DNA of 64,000 bases, from the NCBI GenBank assembly GCA_964647585.1, contig CAZYGG010000010.1:1-64000 (forward strand), read 5' to 3'. Both the position numbers and the translations under genes were made by a program. Under the pieces are notes generated by a model. The model worked only from the letters and a program-made list of their open reading frames with translations. It ran no database searches and was not told the DNA's origin. This document shows positions 39,622 to 48,712 of this stretch, one piece after another. The number at the start of each line of letters is the position of its first letter. The stretch's first letter is position 1. This stretch comes from CAJINA01 sp964647585. Its GTDB lineage: Bacteria; Desulfobacterota; Desulfobacteria; Desulfobacterales; CAJINA01.

Positions 39622-41154
39622 ATGGGAAAAAAGCAGGCCAAAACAGCAATCTCACCTACCCGGTCCGAAGATTATCCGGAATGGTACCAGCAGGTCGTCA
39701 AGGCGTCGGATCTGGCCGAGCCGTCGCCGGTGCGCGGGTGCATGGTCATTAAACCCTGGGGATACGCGATCTGGGAAAACATCATGCGCGACATGGATGC
39801 CATGTTCAAAGAGACCGGGGTTAGAAATGCCTACTTTCCCCTCTTTATCCCACTGAATTACCTGGAAAAAGAGGCGGAGCATGTGGAAGGCTTCGCCACG
39901 GAGTGCGCGGTCGTAACCCATCACCGCCTGGAAAAGGGCGCGGCTGGCGGCCTGGTACCGGCCGGTAAACTGAGTGAACCACTGGTGGTCAGGCCCACTT
40001 CGGAAACCATTATCGGAGAGTCTTTCTCAAAATGGGTCAGCAGTTACCGGGACCTGCCCATCCTGATCAACCAGTGGGCCAATGTGGTGCGCTGGGAGAT
40101 GCGGACCCGAATTTTTTTAAGGACCAGTGAGTTTCTCTGGCAGGAAGGGCATACCGCCCATGCCACGGATACAGAGGCCATGGAGCGTACGCAGCTGATG
40201 CTGGATGTCTATGCCCGGTTTGTGGAGAAATTTCTGGCCATCCCGGTCATCCGGGGCCGGAAAACCGCCGGCGAGAGGTTCCCGGGCGCGGTGGACACCC
40301 TGTGTATTGAAGCGATGATGCAGGACCGTAAAGCCTTACAGGCCGGGACATCCCATTTTCTCGGGCAGAATTTTGCAAAGGCCTCCGGGATCAAATTTCA
40401 GTCGGCCCGGGAGAAAGAAGAGTTCGCCTGGACAACTTCCTGGGGATCTTCTACCCGGATGATCGGCGGCATGATCATGACCCACAGCGATGATGATGGC
40501 CTGGTTCTACCGCCCAGAATTGCATCGGCACAGGTTGTCCTTATACCGATTATCAGAAAAGAGAAGGACCGTGAGCCGGTAATGACGTATGTGACCCGGT
40601 TGGCTGAGGATCTCAAAGCCTGTAATTATCACGGCCGCCGCCTGGTTGTCGAGATTGATGATCGCGATATGGGCGGTGGCAAGAGCTGGGACTGGATCAA
40701 GAAAGGGATTCCGGTCAGAGTGGAAATCGGCCCGCGGGATATCGCCGATGATGCCGTGTTTGTCGGCCGCCGGGATAAATCGCCCCGGGACAAAGCGGCA
40801 GTGAAGCGGGCGGAGTTTATCGCCTCGATCGTAACGGTTCTGGATGAAATCCAGCAGACGCTTTATGACCGGGCGCTGGCCTACCGGCAGGAACACACCC
40901 GGGATATTGATACGAATACGGACTTTTACGACTATTTTACATCCAAAAACAGTGAGCGGCCGGAGATTCACGGCGGGTTTGCGCTGTCACACTGGTGCGG
41001 CAGCGATGAGTGCGAACAGCGCATAAAAGAGGACCTGAAGGTGACCATTCGCTGCATCCCCTTTGAAAAAATGGGCGCTGATACGGGAAGCGGCAGCTGT
41101 ATCTGCTGCGGCCAGCCTTCCCGGGAAAGAGTCGTATTCGCAAAAGCCTATTAA
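39622..41154 (+). CDS. proS: Prolyl-tRNA synthetase, archaeal/eukaryotic type (ProS type 3)
   Basis: Charges tRNA-Pro. The 510-residue class II enzyme lacks the inserted editing domain of the usual bacterial ProS. It has the archaeal-type ending with a zinc-binding region (CGSDECEQRI and SGSCICCGQPSRER) and a C-terminal tyrosine (KAY). Motif 2/3 stretches include VRWEMRTRIFLRTSEFLWQE and GGMIMTHSDDDGLVLPP. Such ProS3 enzymes occur in a subset of bacteria and are thought to have spread by transfer. A GAGAGGAAAT site precedes the ATG. The next gene begins 2 bases after the stop. Confidence 0.97.
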   Translation: MGKKQAKTAISPTRSEDYPEWYQQVVKASDLAEPSPVRGCMVIKPWGYAIWENIMRDMDAMFKETGVRNAYFPLFIPLNYLEKEAEHVEGFATECAVVTHHRLEKGAAGGLVPAGKLSEPLVVRPTSETIIGESFSKWVSSYRDLPILINQWANVVRWEMRTRIFLRTSEFLWQEGHTAHATDTEAMERTQLMLDVYARFVEKFLAIPVIRGRKTAGERFPGAVDTLCIEAMMQDRKALQAGTSHFLGQNFAKASGIKFQSAREKEEFAWTTSWGSSTRMIGGMIMTHSDDDGLVLPPRIASAQVVLIPIIRKEKDREPVMTYVTRLAEDLKACNYHGRRLVVEIDDRDMGGGKSWDWIKKGIPVRVEIGPRDIADDAVFVGRRDKSPRDKAAVKRAEFIASIVTVLDEIQQTLYDRALAYRQEHTRDIDTNTDFYDYFTSKNSERPEIHGGFALSHWCGSDECEQRIKEDLKVTIRCIPFEKMGADTGSGSCICCGQPSRERVVFAKAY

Positions 41155-41156
41155 CC

Positions 41157-43298
41157 ATGATTCGAATTGGCGACATTATAGATAAAATAGCGGCCTATAA
41201 TCCTGACGCGGATCTGGGGATTGTGAACCAGGCCTATGTCTATTCCGCGCGGGTGCACGATGGACAGGTGCGCCTGTCCGGGGAGCCCTACCTGTCGCAC
41301 CCGCTGGAGGTGGCCGGGATTCTGGCCGATATGAAGCTTGATACGATCAGTATTGTGGCCGGCCTGCTGCATGACGTGATCGAAGATACCCACGCGACCG
41401 CCGCGGAAGTCAGTAAAATTTTTGGGCCGGAAGTTGAGCATATCGTTTCCGGGGTCACCAAGCTTTCCGTCCTGCCGTTAGAAAACGCCCGGGCCCGCCA
41501 GGCGGAAAGCATCCGGAAAATGCTGCTGGCCATGGCCGATGATATCCGGGTGATCCTGATTAAACTTGCAGACCGGCTGCACAATATGCGGACCCTGGAT
41601 TTTCACGACAGCCGGAGGCAGGCGAAGATTGCCCGGGAAACCCTGGATATTTTTGCCCCCATTGCCTCCCGATTGGGAATATACTGGATCAAGCATGAAC
41701 TGGAAGACAACGCTTTCAAGTATCTTAACCCGGACGATTACAGCCGGATCCGGGGGCTGGTCAGCAAAGACCAGGCCGGACGAGAAGCGTATATTGAAAC
41801 CGTCCGGCAGCTCATTGTGCAGAAACTCGTCCAGACCGGTCTGCGGGGCAAAATTCTCGGCCGGCACAAGAAGGTCTACAGCATCTACCATAAAATGCTG
41901 ACCCAGAACCTGCCGTTTGAGGAGATCTATGACATCATCGCTTTTCGGATCATTCTGGATACCATTCCGCAGTGCTATGAGGTGCTGGGTTTGATCCACG
42001 CCCTGTGGAAGCCCATTGATATCAAGTTCAAAGATTACATTGCCCGACCAAAATCAAATATGTACCAGTCCTTGCACACCACGGTGATCGGCCCCAAGGG
42101 CGAGCGGGTTGAAATCCAGATCCGGACGTACGAGATGGACAATGTAGCCAAGTCCGGTATTGCCGCGCACTGGAGCTACAAGGAAGGGAAACAGGCCGAT
42201 GAGAAAGTGCGTGACACGTTTGCCTGGATCCAGAACATTGTGGAGAACCAGGAACACACCCAGGACCCTAACGAATTTCTGGAAAATGTCCGCATTGATC
42301 TTTTCCCCGACGAGGTCTACGTTTTTACGCCCACGGGTGAGATTAAAACCCTCCCGAAAGGCGCGACGCCCGTGGATTTTGCTTACCTCATCCACACCGA
42401 GGTGGGCCACCAGTGCACCGGGGGCAAGGTAAACGGCCGCCTGGTGCCCCTGCCGTACACGCTCCGGACCGGTGACATCGTGGAAGTGGTGACCCAAAAG
42501 AACCACCATCCCAGCAAGGACTGGCTGAGTTTCGTCAAGACGGTAAAGGCCAAGGCTAAAATTCGGCAATGGGTCAAGATCCAGGAAAGAGAGCGAAGCC
42601 TGAGTCTGGGGCGCGAGATGTGTGAAAAGGCGTTTCGCAAGCACAAAATGAATTTCAACACCCAGGTAAAGTCAGAAGAGATGGCGGCCGCGGTAGCGCA
42701 TTTCGGGTTAAAAACCATAGACGACCTGGTTGCCAGCGTTGGCTATGGGAAGATTACGCCTCTGCAGATTATCCGGCGCATAGAACCGAAAACGGATGAT
42801 GCGGAAGGCCGTAAATCAATTCTGAACAAGCTGATGGGGCGGGTTCGCAAAAAGAAGTCGAAAACCGGTGTCGTGGTCAAAGGGGTGGATGATGTCCTGA
42901 TCAAATTTGGTAAATGCTGCCAGCCGGTGCCCGGTGATCCCATTACGGGATACATCACCCGCGGTTTTGGAGTAACGGTGCATCGGGCCAGCTGTGTGAA
43001 CGCGCTCAAGATGAGTCCGGAGCGGCGCATTGATGTTGAGTGGCATACGGAAGCATCTGAGAGTTTCCCGGCGGACTTCCAGGTGACCTCTTATGACCGG
43101 GTCGGGCTTTTAGCGGATATTGTGGGGTGTATTACGAAAAATGAGGCCAATATCCTCAGCGCGGATACCAAAACCGGCAGTGACCGGCACGTGGAAAGCC
43201 ATTTCTCAGTCGGTGTCCGGAGTACTGAACACATGAAACGGATACTGGCCTCGATTAGAAAGATCAAGAATGTTCAGGATGTCAAGCGAATCAGGTAA
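41157..43298 (+). CDS. Bifunctional (p)ppGpp synthetase/hydrolase (RelA/SpoT)
   Basis: Makes and degrades the stringent-response alarmone. The 713 residues show an HD hydrolase domain (LLHDVIEDTHA near 68-78, with YLSHPLEVAGIL), a synthetase domain (FDIIAFRI-type YDIIAFRIIL and RPKSNMYQSLHTTV), a TGS domain (DEVYVFTPTGEIKTLPKGAT) and a C-terminal ACT region. The intact HD motif argues for hydrolase as well as synthetase activity, as in Rel proteins of single-RSH bacteria. It is tightly coupled to proS, linking alarmone synthesis to a tRNA-charging gene. Confidence 0.96.
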   Translation: MIRIGDIIDKIAAYNPDADLGIVNQAYVYSARVHDGQVRLSGEPYLSHPLEVAGILADMKLDTISIVAGLLHDVIEDTHATAAEVSKIFGPEVEHIVSGVTKLSVLPLENARARQAESIRKMLLAMADDIRVILIKLADRLHNMRTLDFHDSRRQAKIARETLDIFAPIASRLGIYWIKHELEDNAFKYLNPDDYSRIRGLVSKDQAGREAYIETVRQLIVQKLVQTGLRGKILGRHKKVYSIYHKMLTQNLPFEEIYDIIAFRIILDTIPQCYEVLGLIHALWKPIDIKFKDYIARPKSNMYQSLHTTVIGPKGERVEIQIRTYEMDNVAKSGIAAHWSYKEGKQADEKVRDTFAWIQNIVENQEHTQDPNEFLENVRIDLFPDEVYVFTPTGEIKTLPKGATPVDFAYLIHTEVGHQCTGGKVNGRLVPLPYTLRTGDIVEVVTQKNHHPSKDWLSFVKTVKAKAKIRQWVKIQERERSLSLGREMCEKAFRKHKMNFNTQVKSEEMAAAVAHFGLKTIDDLVASVGYGKITPLQIIRRIEPKTDDAEGRKSILNKLMGRVRKKKSKTGVVVKGVDDVLIKFGKCCQPVPGDPITGYITRGFGVTVHRASCVNALKMSPERRIDVEWHTEASESFPADFQVTSYDRVGLLADIVGCITKNEANILSADTKTGSDRHVESHFSVGVRSTEHMKRILASIRKIKNVQDVKRIR

Positions 43299-43642
43299 TA
43301 CTAATCATCCACAACCACCCAGTTATAAAGGGAGCTTTTGAGTTTGGCAGTTCCGGGGTTTACGGGGCTTATGAGGGGATGATTATTATATAAGCCGTTC
43401 TTTCGGCTCTTCGGAATCCATTGAGCCGGGCCTGAAGCTATCAGTTGCCATGGGCGAACGTATATCTTGCTTTCAGTACTGTTTAGGAAATTGAATAAAC
43501 GGGAATCCTAAAACTCCATAAGCTTGTCAGAAACTATGCGGAAACCTTTGAAGCGGTTGCCGGGAATTAGCTTTATCGACAGGCGGATTCTTGGTTGTCT
43601 TTTTGCAAACAGACCAGGAGGAACAAATTCGAGGCAACCGCT
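43299..43642. other. Intergenic region between relA and rpmB
   Basis: No gene is supported in these 344 bases. AAGCGGTTGCC (43551-43561) and GGCAACCGCTT (43633-43643, touching the rpmB stop) are perfect 11-bp complements 71 bases apart. A small AGCCGTTC-TTTC-GGCT hairpin lies near 43392-43407. The region could hold a 3' UTR structure for the convergent genes. Confidence 0.4.
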
Positions 43643-43834
43643 TTAGGCGACTTTTACCACGCGGCCGGATTTAATGCAGGTCGTGCAGACCAGCATTTTC
43701 TGGGGGCGCCCATTATTCAGGGCCCGGACACTCTGCAAATTGGGATTGAAACGCCGCTTGGTTACATTATGGGCGTGGCTGACATTATTGCCCACGATAG
43801 GTTTTTTTCCACATATTTCACATACTTTAGACAT
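43643..43834 (-). CDS. rpmB: 50S ribosomal protein bL28
   Basis: A 63-residue ribosomal protein beginning MSKVCEICGKKPIVGNNVSHAHN. Cysteine pairs CEIC and CTTC make it the zinc-binding form, as with bL32 in this window. The ATG at 43834 follows GCAGGAGA. The longer frame upstream adds 81 residues of unrelated sequence and is rejected. It stands alone, without rpmG, and is convergent with relA. Confidence 0.97.
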   Translation of the reverse strand: MSKVCEICGKKPIVGNNVSHAHNVTKRRFNPNLQSVRALNNGRPQKMLVCTTCIKSGRVVKVA

Positions 43835-44009
43835 ATCATCTTCTCCTGCAATTACTTTTTTAAAATGTTCCGGTGAGCCGGAACCCGCCTCATAAAACTG
43901 CAAACGAAATCTATATAATATTGAATGTGCAGTGTAAAGCCTTTTTTGTGGTTTCAGGCTACAATTCATTGGGTCGCTTTTGCCCGGCCGGATCCCGGAT
44001 GGCGATGGG

Positions 44010-44744
44010 TTACTTGTCGGCAGCCTGCGCGGGCTGCGTTTGGGCTGGCGGGGGGAGGTAGTGCCGGCTGCCGTCATTTGCCCTTTCTATCTCGGCTTCG
44101 CAAAGGGTAATGTATTGCAGGGCATCATGCTGCAGGCCGACATCCGGGTAGTCGGTGAGTACCGCTGTGAAACGATTTAAGGCGGCTTTGTAATAGCGGT
44201 TTTCAAAATAGAAACGGCCCACGTATAAATCGTGGCCGGCCAGACTTTTGATACATGCGGCGATGTGCGGCCGGGCTTTGCGGGCATATCCGTCAAGAGG
44301 ATATCTTTCCACCAGCTTGTTAAAATTTTCAAAGGCCTTGCGTGCGTTGGCCTGGTCCCGATCGATCGTGTCCACCTGGTCGAAATAACACCTGCCGATC
44401 TGGTACATTATGTAGGGCACCGCTTCGTTGCGCGGGTGGAGATTGACAAACTCCTCGTAGGCGAACACAGCATCTTCATACTCTTCTTTCTTATAATAAG
44501 CATCCCCGATTTTCAGTTCTGCCAGGATGGCGTATTTGCTGAAGGGGTACCAGTCTTTCAGTCTTTCAAAGGTTTCAATTGCTTCTGTATAGTTACCGTC
44601 CTGGTAAGCTTCCATCCCATCTTTGGCCAACTCATGCGCCGGGCGGGAGTCCTCTTTGCTGAACCAGGCGCATCCTGAAAGTAAAAAAAGCACCATGAGG
44701 CCGGTTATCAGTGCGCAATATTTGCGTTTATGGCTTATAAGCAT
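44010..44744 (-). CDS. bamD: Outer-membrane assembly lipoprotein BamD (ComL/YfiO)
   Basis: Lipoprotein of the Bam complex that inserts beta-barrel proteins into the outer membrane. The 244-residue protein has a signal peptide with lipobox LLSGC (Cys25), followed by TPR-like repeats (AKDGMEAYQDGNYTEAIETF, ILAELKIGDAYYKKEEYEDA, MYQIGRCYFDQ). The start at 44744 follows CAGGACAAA; the frame reaching 44831 includes a terminator-like hairpin and is too long. It confirms a diderm cell. It lies downstream of trxA across a terminator-like hairpin. Confidence 0.94.
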   Translation of the reverse strand: MLISHKRKYCALITGLMVLFLLSGCAWFSKEDSRPAHELAKDGMEAYQDGNYTEAIETFERLKDWYPFSKYAILAELKIGDAYYKKEEYEDAVFAYEEFVNLHPRNEAVPYIMYQIGRCYFDQVDTIDRDQANARKAFENFNKLVERYPLDGYARKARPHIAACIKSLAGHDLYVGRFYFENRYYKAALNRFTAVLTDYPDVGLQHDALQYITLCEAEIERANDGSRHYLPPPAQTQPAQAADK

Positions 44745-44773
44745 CGGGTTTGTCCTGAGTTGCCTGCATAAAT

Positions 44774-44809
44774 AAACCGGTGAAGCCCCGCTGGCGACAT
44801 CACCGGTTT
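44774..44809 (-). terminator. Intrinsic terminator or attenuator between trxA and bamD
   Basis: On the minus strand AAACCGGTGA and TCACCGGTTT form a perfect 10-bp stem with a 16-base loop, followed by ATTTATGC. Read-through would be needed for bamD to share the trxA promoter. Confidence 0.7.
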
Positions 44810-44846
44810 CAGAGAACCCTGCTGCCCTCACGGAGGAAGGCGACGG

Positions 44847-45173
44847 TTACAAAAGTTTGTTAATCGCTTCTTCCAGTTTGGATTTGGCCACCATGCCGGT
44901 GATTTGCTCCACGACCTGCCCGTCTTTGAAAAAGATGAGCGTCGGAATTGCCTTGATACCGTATTTCCCGGGTGTCACCGGGTTATCATCCACATTGCAT
45001 TTGGCAAATTTAATCCGGTCTCCGAACACACTGGCCAGGTCATTGATTGCCGGGCCTATGGCTTTGCAGGGCCCACACCAGGGTGCCCAGAAATCAACCA
45101 GGGCGGGTTTGTCGGCCTGCAGGATTTCAATTTCAAAAGAGCTGTCTTCGATTTCAATAACATTTTCACCCAT
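44847..45173 (-). CDS. trxA: Thioredoxin
   Basis: Small dithiol-disulfide redox protein of the cytosol. The 108 residues have the canonical active site WAPWCGPCK (Cys33, Cys36), the cis-proline region KAIPTLIFFKDG and the family C terminus. It is transcribed from a strong promoter about 160 bases upstream through a leader that can fold into a compact branched structure. bamD lies downstream after a terminator-like hairpin. Confidence 0.97.
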   Translation of the reverse strand: MGENVIEIEDSSFEIEILQADKPALVDFWAPWCGPCKAIGPAINDLASVFGDRIKFAKCNVDDNPVTPGKYGIKAIPTLIFFKDGQVVEQITGMVAKSKLEEAINKLL

Positions 45174-45212
45174 TGGATCGGTATCCTTTTTGTGTAAATA
45201 GTATTTCGGTGC

Positions 45213-45306
45213 CTGTCCGGGAGATCACCAAAGCGGCTACATCGGTGTAGACCGCATTCGATATTTTTTGCCTGATTGGCTAATGCGGGTGGTTTACCCC
45301 GGACAG
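45213..45306 (-). ncRNA. Candidate structured leader RNA of trxA
   Basis: On the minus strand a 94-base region is closed by a perfect 9-bp stem, CTGTCCGGG with CCCGGACAG. Inside lie GCGGTCTACA-ccga-TGTAGCCGC (a stem with one bulge), CGCATT paired with AATGCG, GCC with GGC, and ACC with GGT near the base. It falls between the promoter and the trxA start. It matches no riboswitch consensus that I recall. Confidence 0.45.
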
Positions 45307-45332
45307 CCAATTCCATACGATTGCTGGCTTCA

Positions 45333-45361
45333 TATATAATAGTGCTGGTATTCATTGTCAA
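45333..45361 (-). promoter_or_regulatory. Sigma-70 promoter for trxA
   Basis: On the minus strand TTGACA (45361-45356), 17 bases, then TATATA (45338-45333). It is one of the best promoter matches in the window and gives a leader of about 150 bases. Confidence 0.65.
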
Positions 45362-45462
45362 CCGTGTAAAGCGCGTTTCTTATACGACAATTGACACGCA
45401 TTCGCGCTTTTGCTAAGGCCTAGATACTACCAGCGGGATCCACCAACCAAACAGGAGGCGAC

Positions 45463-46263
45463 ATGGCGGATAAAATCAAAATCGGCGCACTTATTTCCGG
45501 GGGCGGCACCAATCTGCAGGCAATCATCGATTCCTGCGAAGCGGGGAAAATTGATGGTGAGATGGTCTTCGTGGGATCTGATAATCCCGATGCGAAAGGT
45601 TTGCAGCGGGGAAAAAAACACGGCATTCCCACCTTTGTTGTTGATTATGGCCAGATTATCAGACAATACCGCGAAAATCCGGATGCGGTTTCTCTGCCGG
45701 CCGATTTTGACCTTGAAGATCTTGTTGAAAAGCAAGGGCTTTTCGCACCTGAGGCCAATCCCGAGAAAGTCAACGCGTTTTTGCACACCCGGGCCGTGGC
45801 AGAGGCCGCCCTGATAGAGGCGATGCAGCTGTATGATTTTGACCTGCTGGTCCTGGCCGGGTTCATGCGCAATTTGACCCCCTATCTTATCGACCGCCTC
45901 AATACGGTGCCCGGCAAACCGATTATCATGAACATTCACCCGGCCCTGTTACCCTCGTTTCCGGGTGTGGATGGCTACGGTGACACCTTTCGCTACGGGT
46001 GCAAGGTGGGGGGCTGTACGGTTCATTTCATCGATTATGGTGAGGATTCCGGTCCGATTATCGGCCAGCGCGCTTTTGAAATCCAGCCTGGCGACTCGCT
46101 GGACACCATTAAAGCCAACGGTCTTGAGCAGGAATGGATTCTTTACCCGGAATGCATTCAGCTGTTTTCCGAAGGGCGGCTTTCGACGGAACTCAAGACC
46201 TTTACGACCGATAGCGGCCAGGAGATAAAACGGACGCTGACGGTTATAGCGCCCCCGGCTTAG
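45463..46263 (+). CDS. Formyltransferase-family protein, PurN-like with an insertion
   Basis: Resembles phosphoribosylglycinamide formyltransferase, which adds a formyl group from 10-formyl-THF in purine synthesis. Catalytic features are intact: SGGGTNLQAIID (10-21), the Asn-His pair in MNIHPALLPSFPG (about 151-163) and the Asp in HFIDYGEDSGPII. At 266 residues it is some 50 longer than E. coli PurN. The extra part is mostly an insertion near residues 70-105 (PADFDLEDLVEKQGLFAPEA). The active-site neighbourhood GVDGYGDTFRYG also differs. It could be a PurN variant or an enzyme with another formyl acceptor. GGAGGCGAC precedes the ATG. Confidence 0.82.
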   Translation: MADKIKIGALISGGGTNLQAIIDSCEAGKIDGEMVFVGSDNPDAKGLQRGKKHGIPTFVVDYGQIIRQYRENPDAVSLPADFDLEDLVEKQGLFAPEANPEKVNAFLHTRAVAEAALIEAMQLYDFDLLVLAGFMRNLTPYLIDRLNTVPGKPIIMNIHPALLPSFPGVDGYGDTFRYGCKVGGCTVHFIDYGEDSGPIIGQRAFEIQPGDSLDTIKANGLEQEWILYPECIQLFSEGRLSTELKTFTTDSGQEIKRTLTVIAPPA

Positions 46264-47429
46264 AAAAAGCGCAGCATCATGGGGATGGCCACAAAGGTAC
46301 CGATGGCGCTGCCCAGGTTGGTAAAAACAACCACCAGTAGAATTTTGGTCACCTTGTTTTGCCAGAAGCCCTTTACCGAGAGGATGTCCTGGGGTAGCTT
46401 TTCAAAGTCCTTGACCTTGGGTTTACGGGTGAAGGCTTCCACCAGGCCCGAGACCCAGCCGGCGGCAATCATGGGGTTGAGCGAGGTGAGCGGGGCGGCC
46501 AGGACGGAGGATACCACTGTGAGCGGGTGGGCCAGGGCAATGAGAGCACCCAACCCGGCCAGGATGCCATTGGCCGCCACCCACCAGGTGAGCATACCGG
46601 TTCCGGCATCCTTGCCGCCCAGATAAAACCCGGCTGCCAGCACAATAAGGATGGCGCCCGGGAGCAGCCATTTCAAGAGGCCGGCCAGCGGGCCTTTCGG
46701 CGGCAGTACTTCGAGTTTGTCGAGTTGTATGTCGCTCTCCCAGTATTTTTTAATACCGGGGACATGGCCGGCGCCGACCACTGCTACAATTTTACTGCCC
46801 GGCGCCGACCTGATTTTTTCACAGAGATACTGGTCCCTTTCGTCGATCAGAATATCTTTCACCACCGGCATGGCCTGGCCCAGTTCGGCCAGCAGTGATT
46901 CGAGAACATCCTGCTTCTTCATGTTTTCGATATCTTCCTCACCGATATCATCCACTTCACCCAGCGATAAAATCAGCTGGAAAAGCAGTTTGATCTTGGC
47001 CCACAACCCCATCGTGCGCCAGGTCCGCGAGAGGGTGACCCGGATATCCCGATCAGCCAGGTGGATATCAGCGCCCGCAGCTTCACCGCTTTCAATGGCC
47101 TTGACCATCTCGGCTCCGGGTTTGATGTCCAGTTTGGCCGCGATTCTTTTTTGAAAAGAGGCCAGCATAAAATTGGCCAGCAGCAGGAAGGCCTTTTTTT
47201 CCTTGATAACCTTGATAATGTCCATTTCCTGCCACTGATCTTTTTGTTTAATTGTCTGAAAGCGGGAGGGACACAGTTCCACGGCTACGGTGTCAGGGTT
47301 TTCCTGTTCAATAACGGATTTGACGAGGGTGACACTCTCTTTCGAGACATGGGCGGTTCCGATCAGGATGATCTGTTTGTCGTCGCAGGCAAGATTGTGG
47401 ACGACATTGGGGTTGTTTAAAACGGTCAT
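46260..47429 (-). CDS. TraB-family membrane protein
   Basis: A 389-residue member of the TraB/PrgY family, known from enterococcal pheromone shutdown and related to TIKI-type metalloproteases. The N-terminal half has the two family motifs ILIGTAHVSKES (about 22-33) and DTVAVELCPSRF (about 46-57), and a later VVGAGHVPGI. The C-terminal half has several membrane helices (AILIVLAAGFYLGG, ILLVVVFTNLGSAIGTFVA). Bacterial function is unknown. It ends overlapping the stop of the convergent PurN-like gene by 4 bases and is divergent from the NorQ-like gene. Confidence 0.88.
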   Translation of the reverse strand: MTVLNNPNVVHNLACDDKQIILIGTAHVSKESVTLVKSVIEQENPDTVAVELCPSRFQTIKQKDQWQEMDIIKVIKEKKAFLLLANFMLASFQKRIAAKLDIKPGAEMVKAIESGEAAGADIHLADRDIRVTLSRTWRTMGLWAKIKLLFQLILSLGEVDDIGEEDIENMKKQDVLESLLAELGQAMPVVKDILIDERDQYLCEKIRSAPGSKIVAVVGAGHVPGIKKYWESDIQLDKLEVLPPKGPLAGLLKWLLPGAILIVLAAGFYLGGKDAGTGMLTWWVAANGILAGLGALIALAHPLTVVSSVLAAPLTSLNPMIAAGWVSGLVEAFTRKPKVKDFEKLPQDILSVKGFWQNKVTKILLVVVFTNLGSAIGTFVAIPMMLRFF

Positions 47430-47585
47430 TATCTGTATGTTTCCATATTGTTTTGGCCTAAAAATGCCTGCTCTACAGGGGTATTTTATTTAGGACCGAA
47501 TATAAGTAGTCGATTTCAGGTGTCAATGCAAGGCTCAGTTTGCCCGGCAGATGAATTACCCACTTCAGGAGGCAGGCGGACAGCG

Positions 47586-48401
47586 ATGAAGGATGAACAA
47601 GGTCCCAGTGGAACAGTTCAGATGATTACCCAGGAGCCCTATTATGTGGAATCAAGCGGTGAAGTCGGGATGTTCGCGGCTGCATACGGCGCACGCCTGC
47701 CGGTGATGCTCAAAGGCCCCACCGGCTGCGGCAAGAGCCGTTTTGTCGAATACATGGCTTACCGGCTGCAGCGTCCCCTTGTGACGGTGGCCTGCCACGA
47801 GGACCTGTTTGCTTCCGACCTCATCGGCCGCTATCTTCTAAAGAGTGATAAAACGGTCTGGGTGGACGGCCCGCTGACCCGGGCGGTGCGGGACGGAGCG
47901 ATCTGCTATCTGGATGAAATCGTGGAGGCCCGCAAGGATACCACTGTTGTGATTCATCCGTTGACGGATAATCGGCGTGTCCTGAATATCGATAAAAAGA
48001 ACGAAACCATCGCGGCCCATCCTGATTTTTCAATGGTGATCTCTTTCAACCCGGGCTATCAGTCTGTTTTGAAGGATATGAAACAGAGCACCCGGCAGCG
48101 ATTCGTTGCATTTGATTTCAACTATCCGGACCCTGAAAATGAGACCCGCATTGTAGCCCACGAGGGTAACGTTGCCGCGGACATTGCCGGGCAGCTGGTT
48201 CTTTTAGGCCAGAAAATCAGGAATATGCGCGAGCACGGTCTTACCGAGGGCGCCAGCACGCGCCTGCTGATATACGCCGCCCAACTGATCAGCCGGGGGG
48301 TCGACTTAAAACCTGCCTGCCGCACAGCCGTCTGCCAGCCGCTTACGGATGACGAGCGCTTGCAGGAGACGCTGGCAGACCTGATCGATGATATTTTTTA
48401 A
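47586..48401 (+). CDS. NorQ/CbbQ-type AAA+ ATPase (MoxR clade)
   Basis: A 271-residue MoxR-type AAA+ protein. Walker A is KGPTGCGKSRF (about 40-50), Walker B falls in AICYLDEIVEA (about 103-113), and sensor motif ISFNPGY (about 155-161) follows. The family works with VWA-domain partners to remodel or metallate target enzymes, as NorQ-NorD do for nitric oxide reductase and CbbQ-CbbO for Rubisco. The ATG at 47586 follows AGGAGGC by 12 bases; an upstream frame of 46 codons looks non-coding. Its VWA partner lies 310 bases downstream across a hairpin repeat. Confidence 0.9.
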   Translation: MKDEQGPSGTVQMITQEPYYVESSGEVGMFAAAYGARLPVMLKGPTGCGKSRFVEYMAYRLQRPLVTVACHEDLFASDLIGRYLLKSDKTVWVDGPLTRAVRDGAICYLDEIVEARKDTTVVIHPLTDNRRVLNIDKKNETIAAHPDFSMVISFNPGYQSVLKDMKQSTRQRFVAFDFNYPDPENETRIVAHEGNVAADIAGQLVLLGQKIRNMREHGLTEGASTRLLIYAAQLISRGVDLKPACRTAVCQPLTDDERLQETLADLIDDIF

Positions 48402-48474
48402 AATGATGGTATCTAATGCGTTATAAGTACTGCCAATCATATTGAAACGCTATTATGGATTCATTGGACCATTA

Positions 48475-48632
48475 AATCCGAAATTTGAAACTCGAAATTC
48501 GAAACAAACTCGAAATTCAAATGATCAAATGACAAAAACAGGTGCTTGCTGGCCGATAGGTTTTGTTTGATTATTTGGTTATTGTGGTTTGCCTAATTGT
48601 TTCGAACTTCGATATTCGGATTTCGGATTTTT
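48475..48632. repeat. Long imperfect hairpin repeat, family 2, copy 2
   Basis: Left arm AAATCCGAAATTTGAAACTC to ATGATCAAATGACAAAAA. Right arm TTTTGTTTGATTATTTGG to TTCGATATTCGGATTTCGGA. Words and layout match copy 1 at 1985-2162. It separates the NorQ-like and NorD-like genes. Confidence 0.75.
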
Positions 48633-48712
48633 CGTTATAATTAAAAGAGCCACTAACTAGAAACTTATGGGACGCAATAGTGGAAGTTATCTCAAAACGG
48701 GGAGGGTACCCA

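Noticed and set aside
43835..44077. Upstream extension of rpmB to 144 codons
   Set aside because: bL28 is a small protein starting MSKVC, with a good ribosome-binding site at 43834; the extension has no family match and overlaps bamD.
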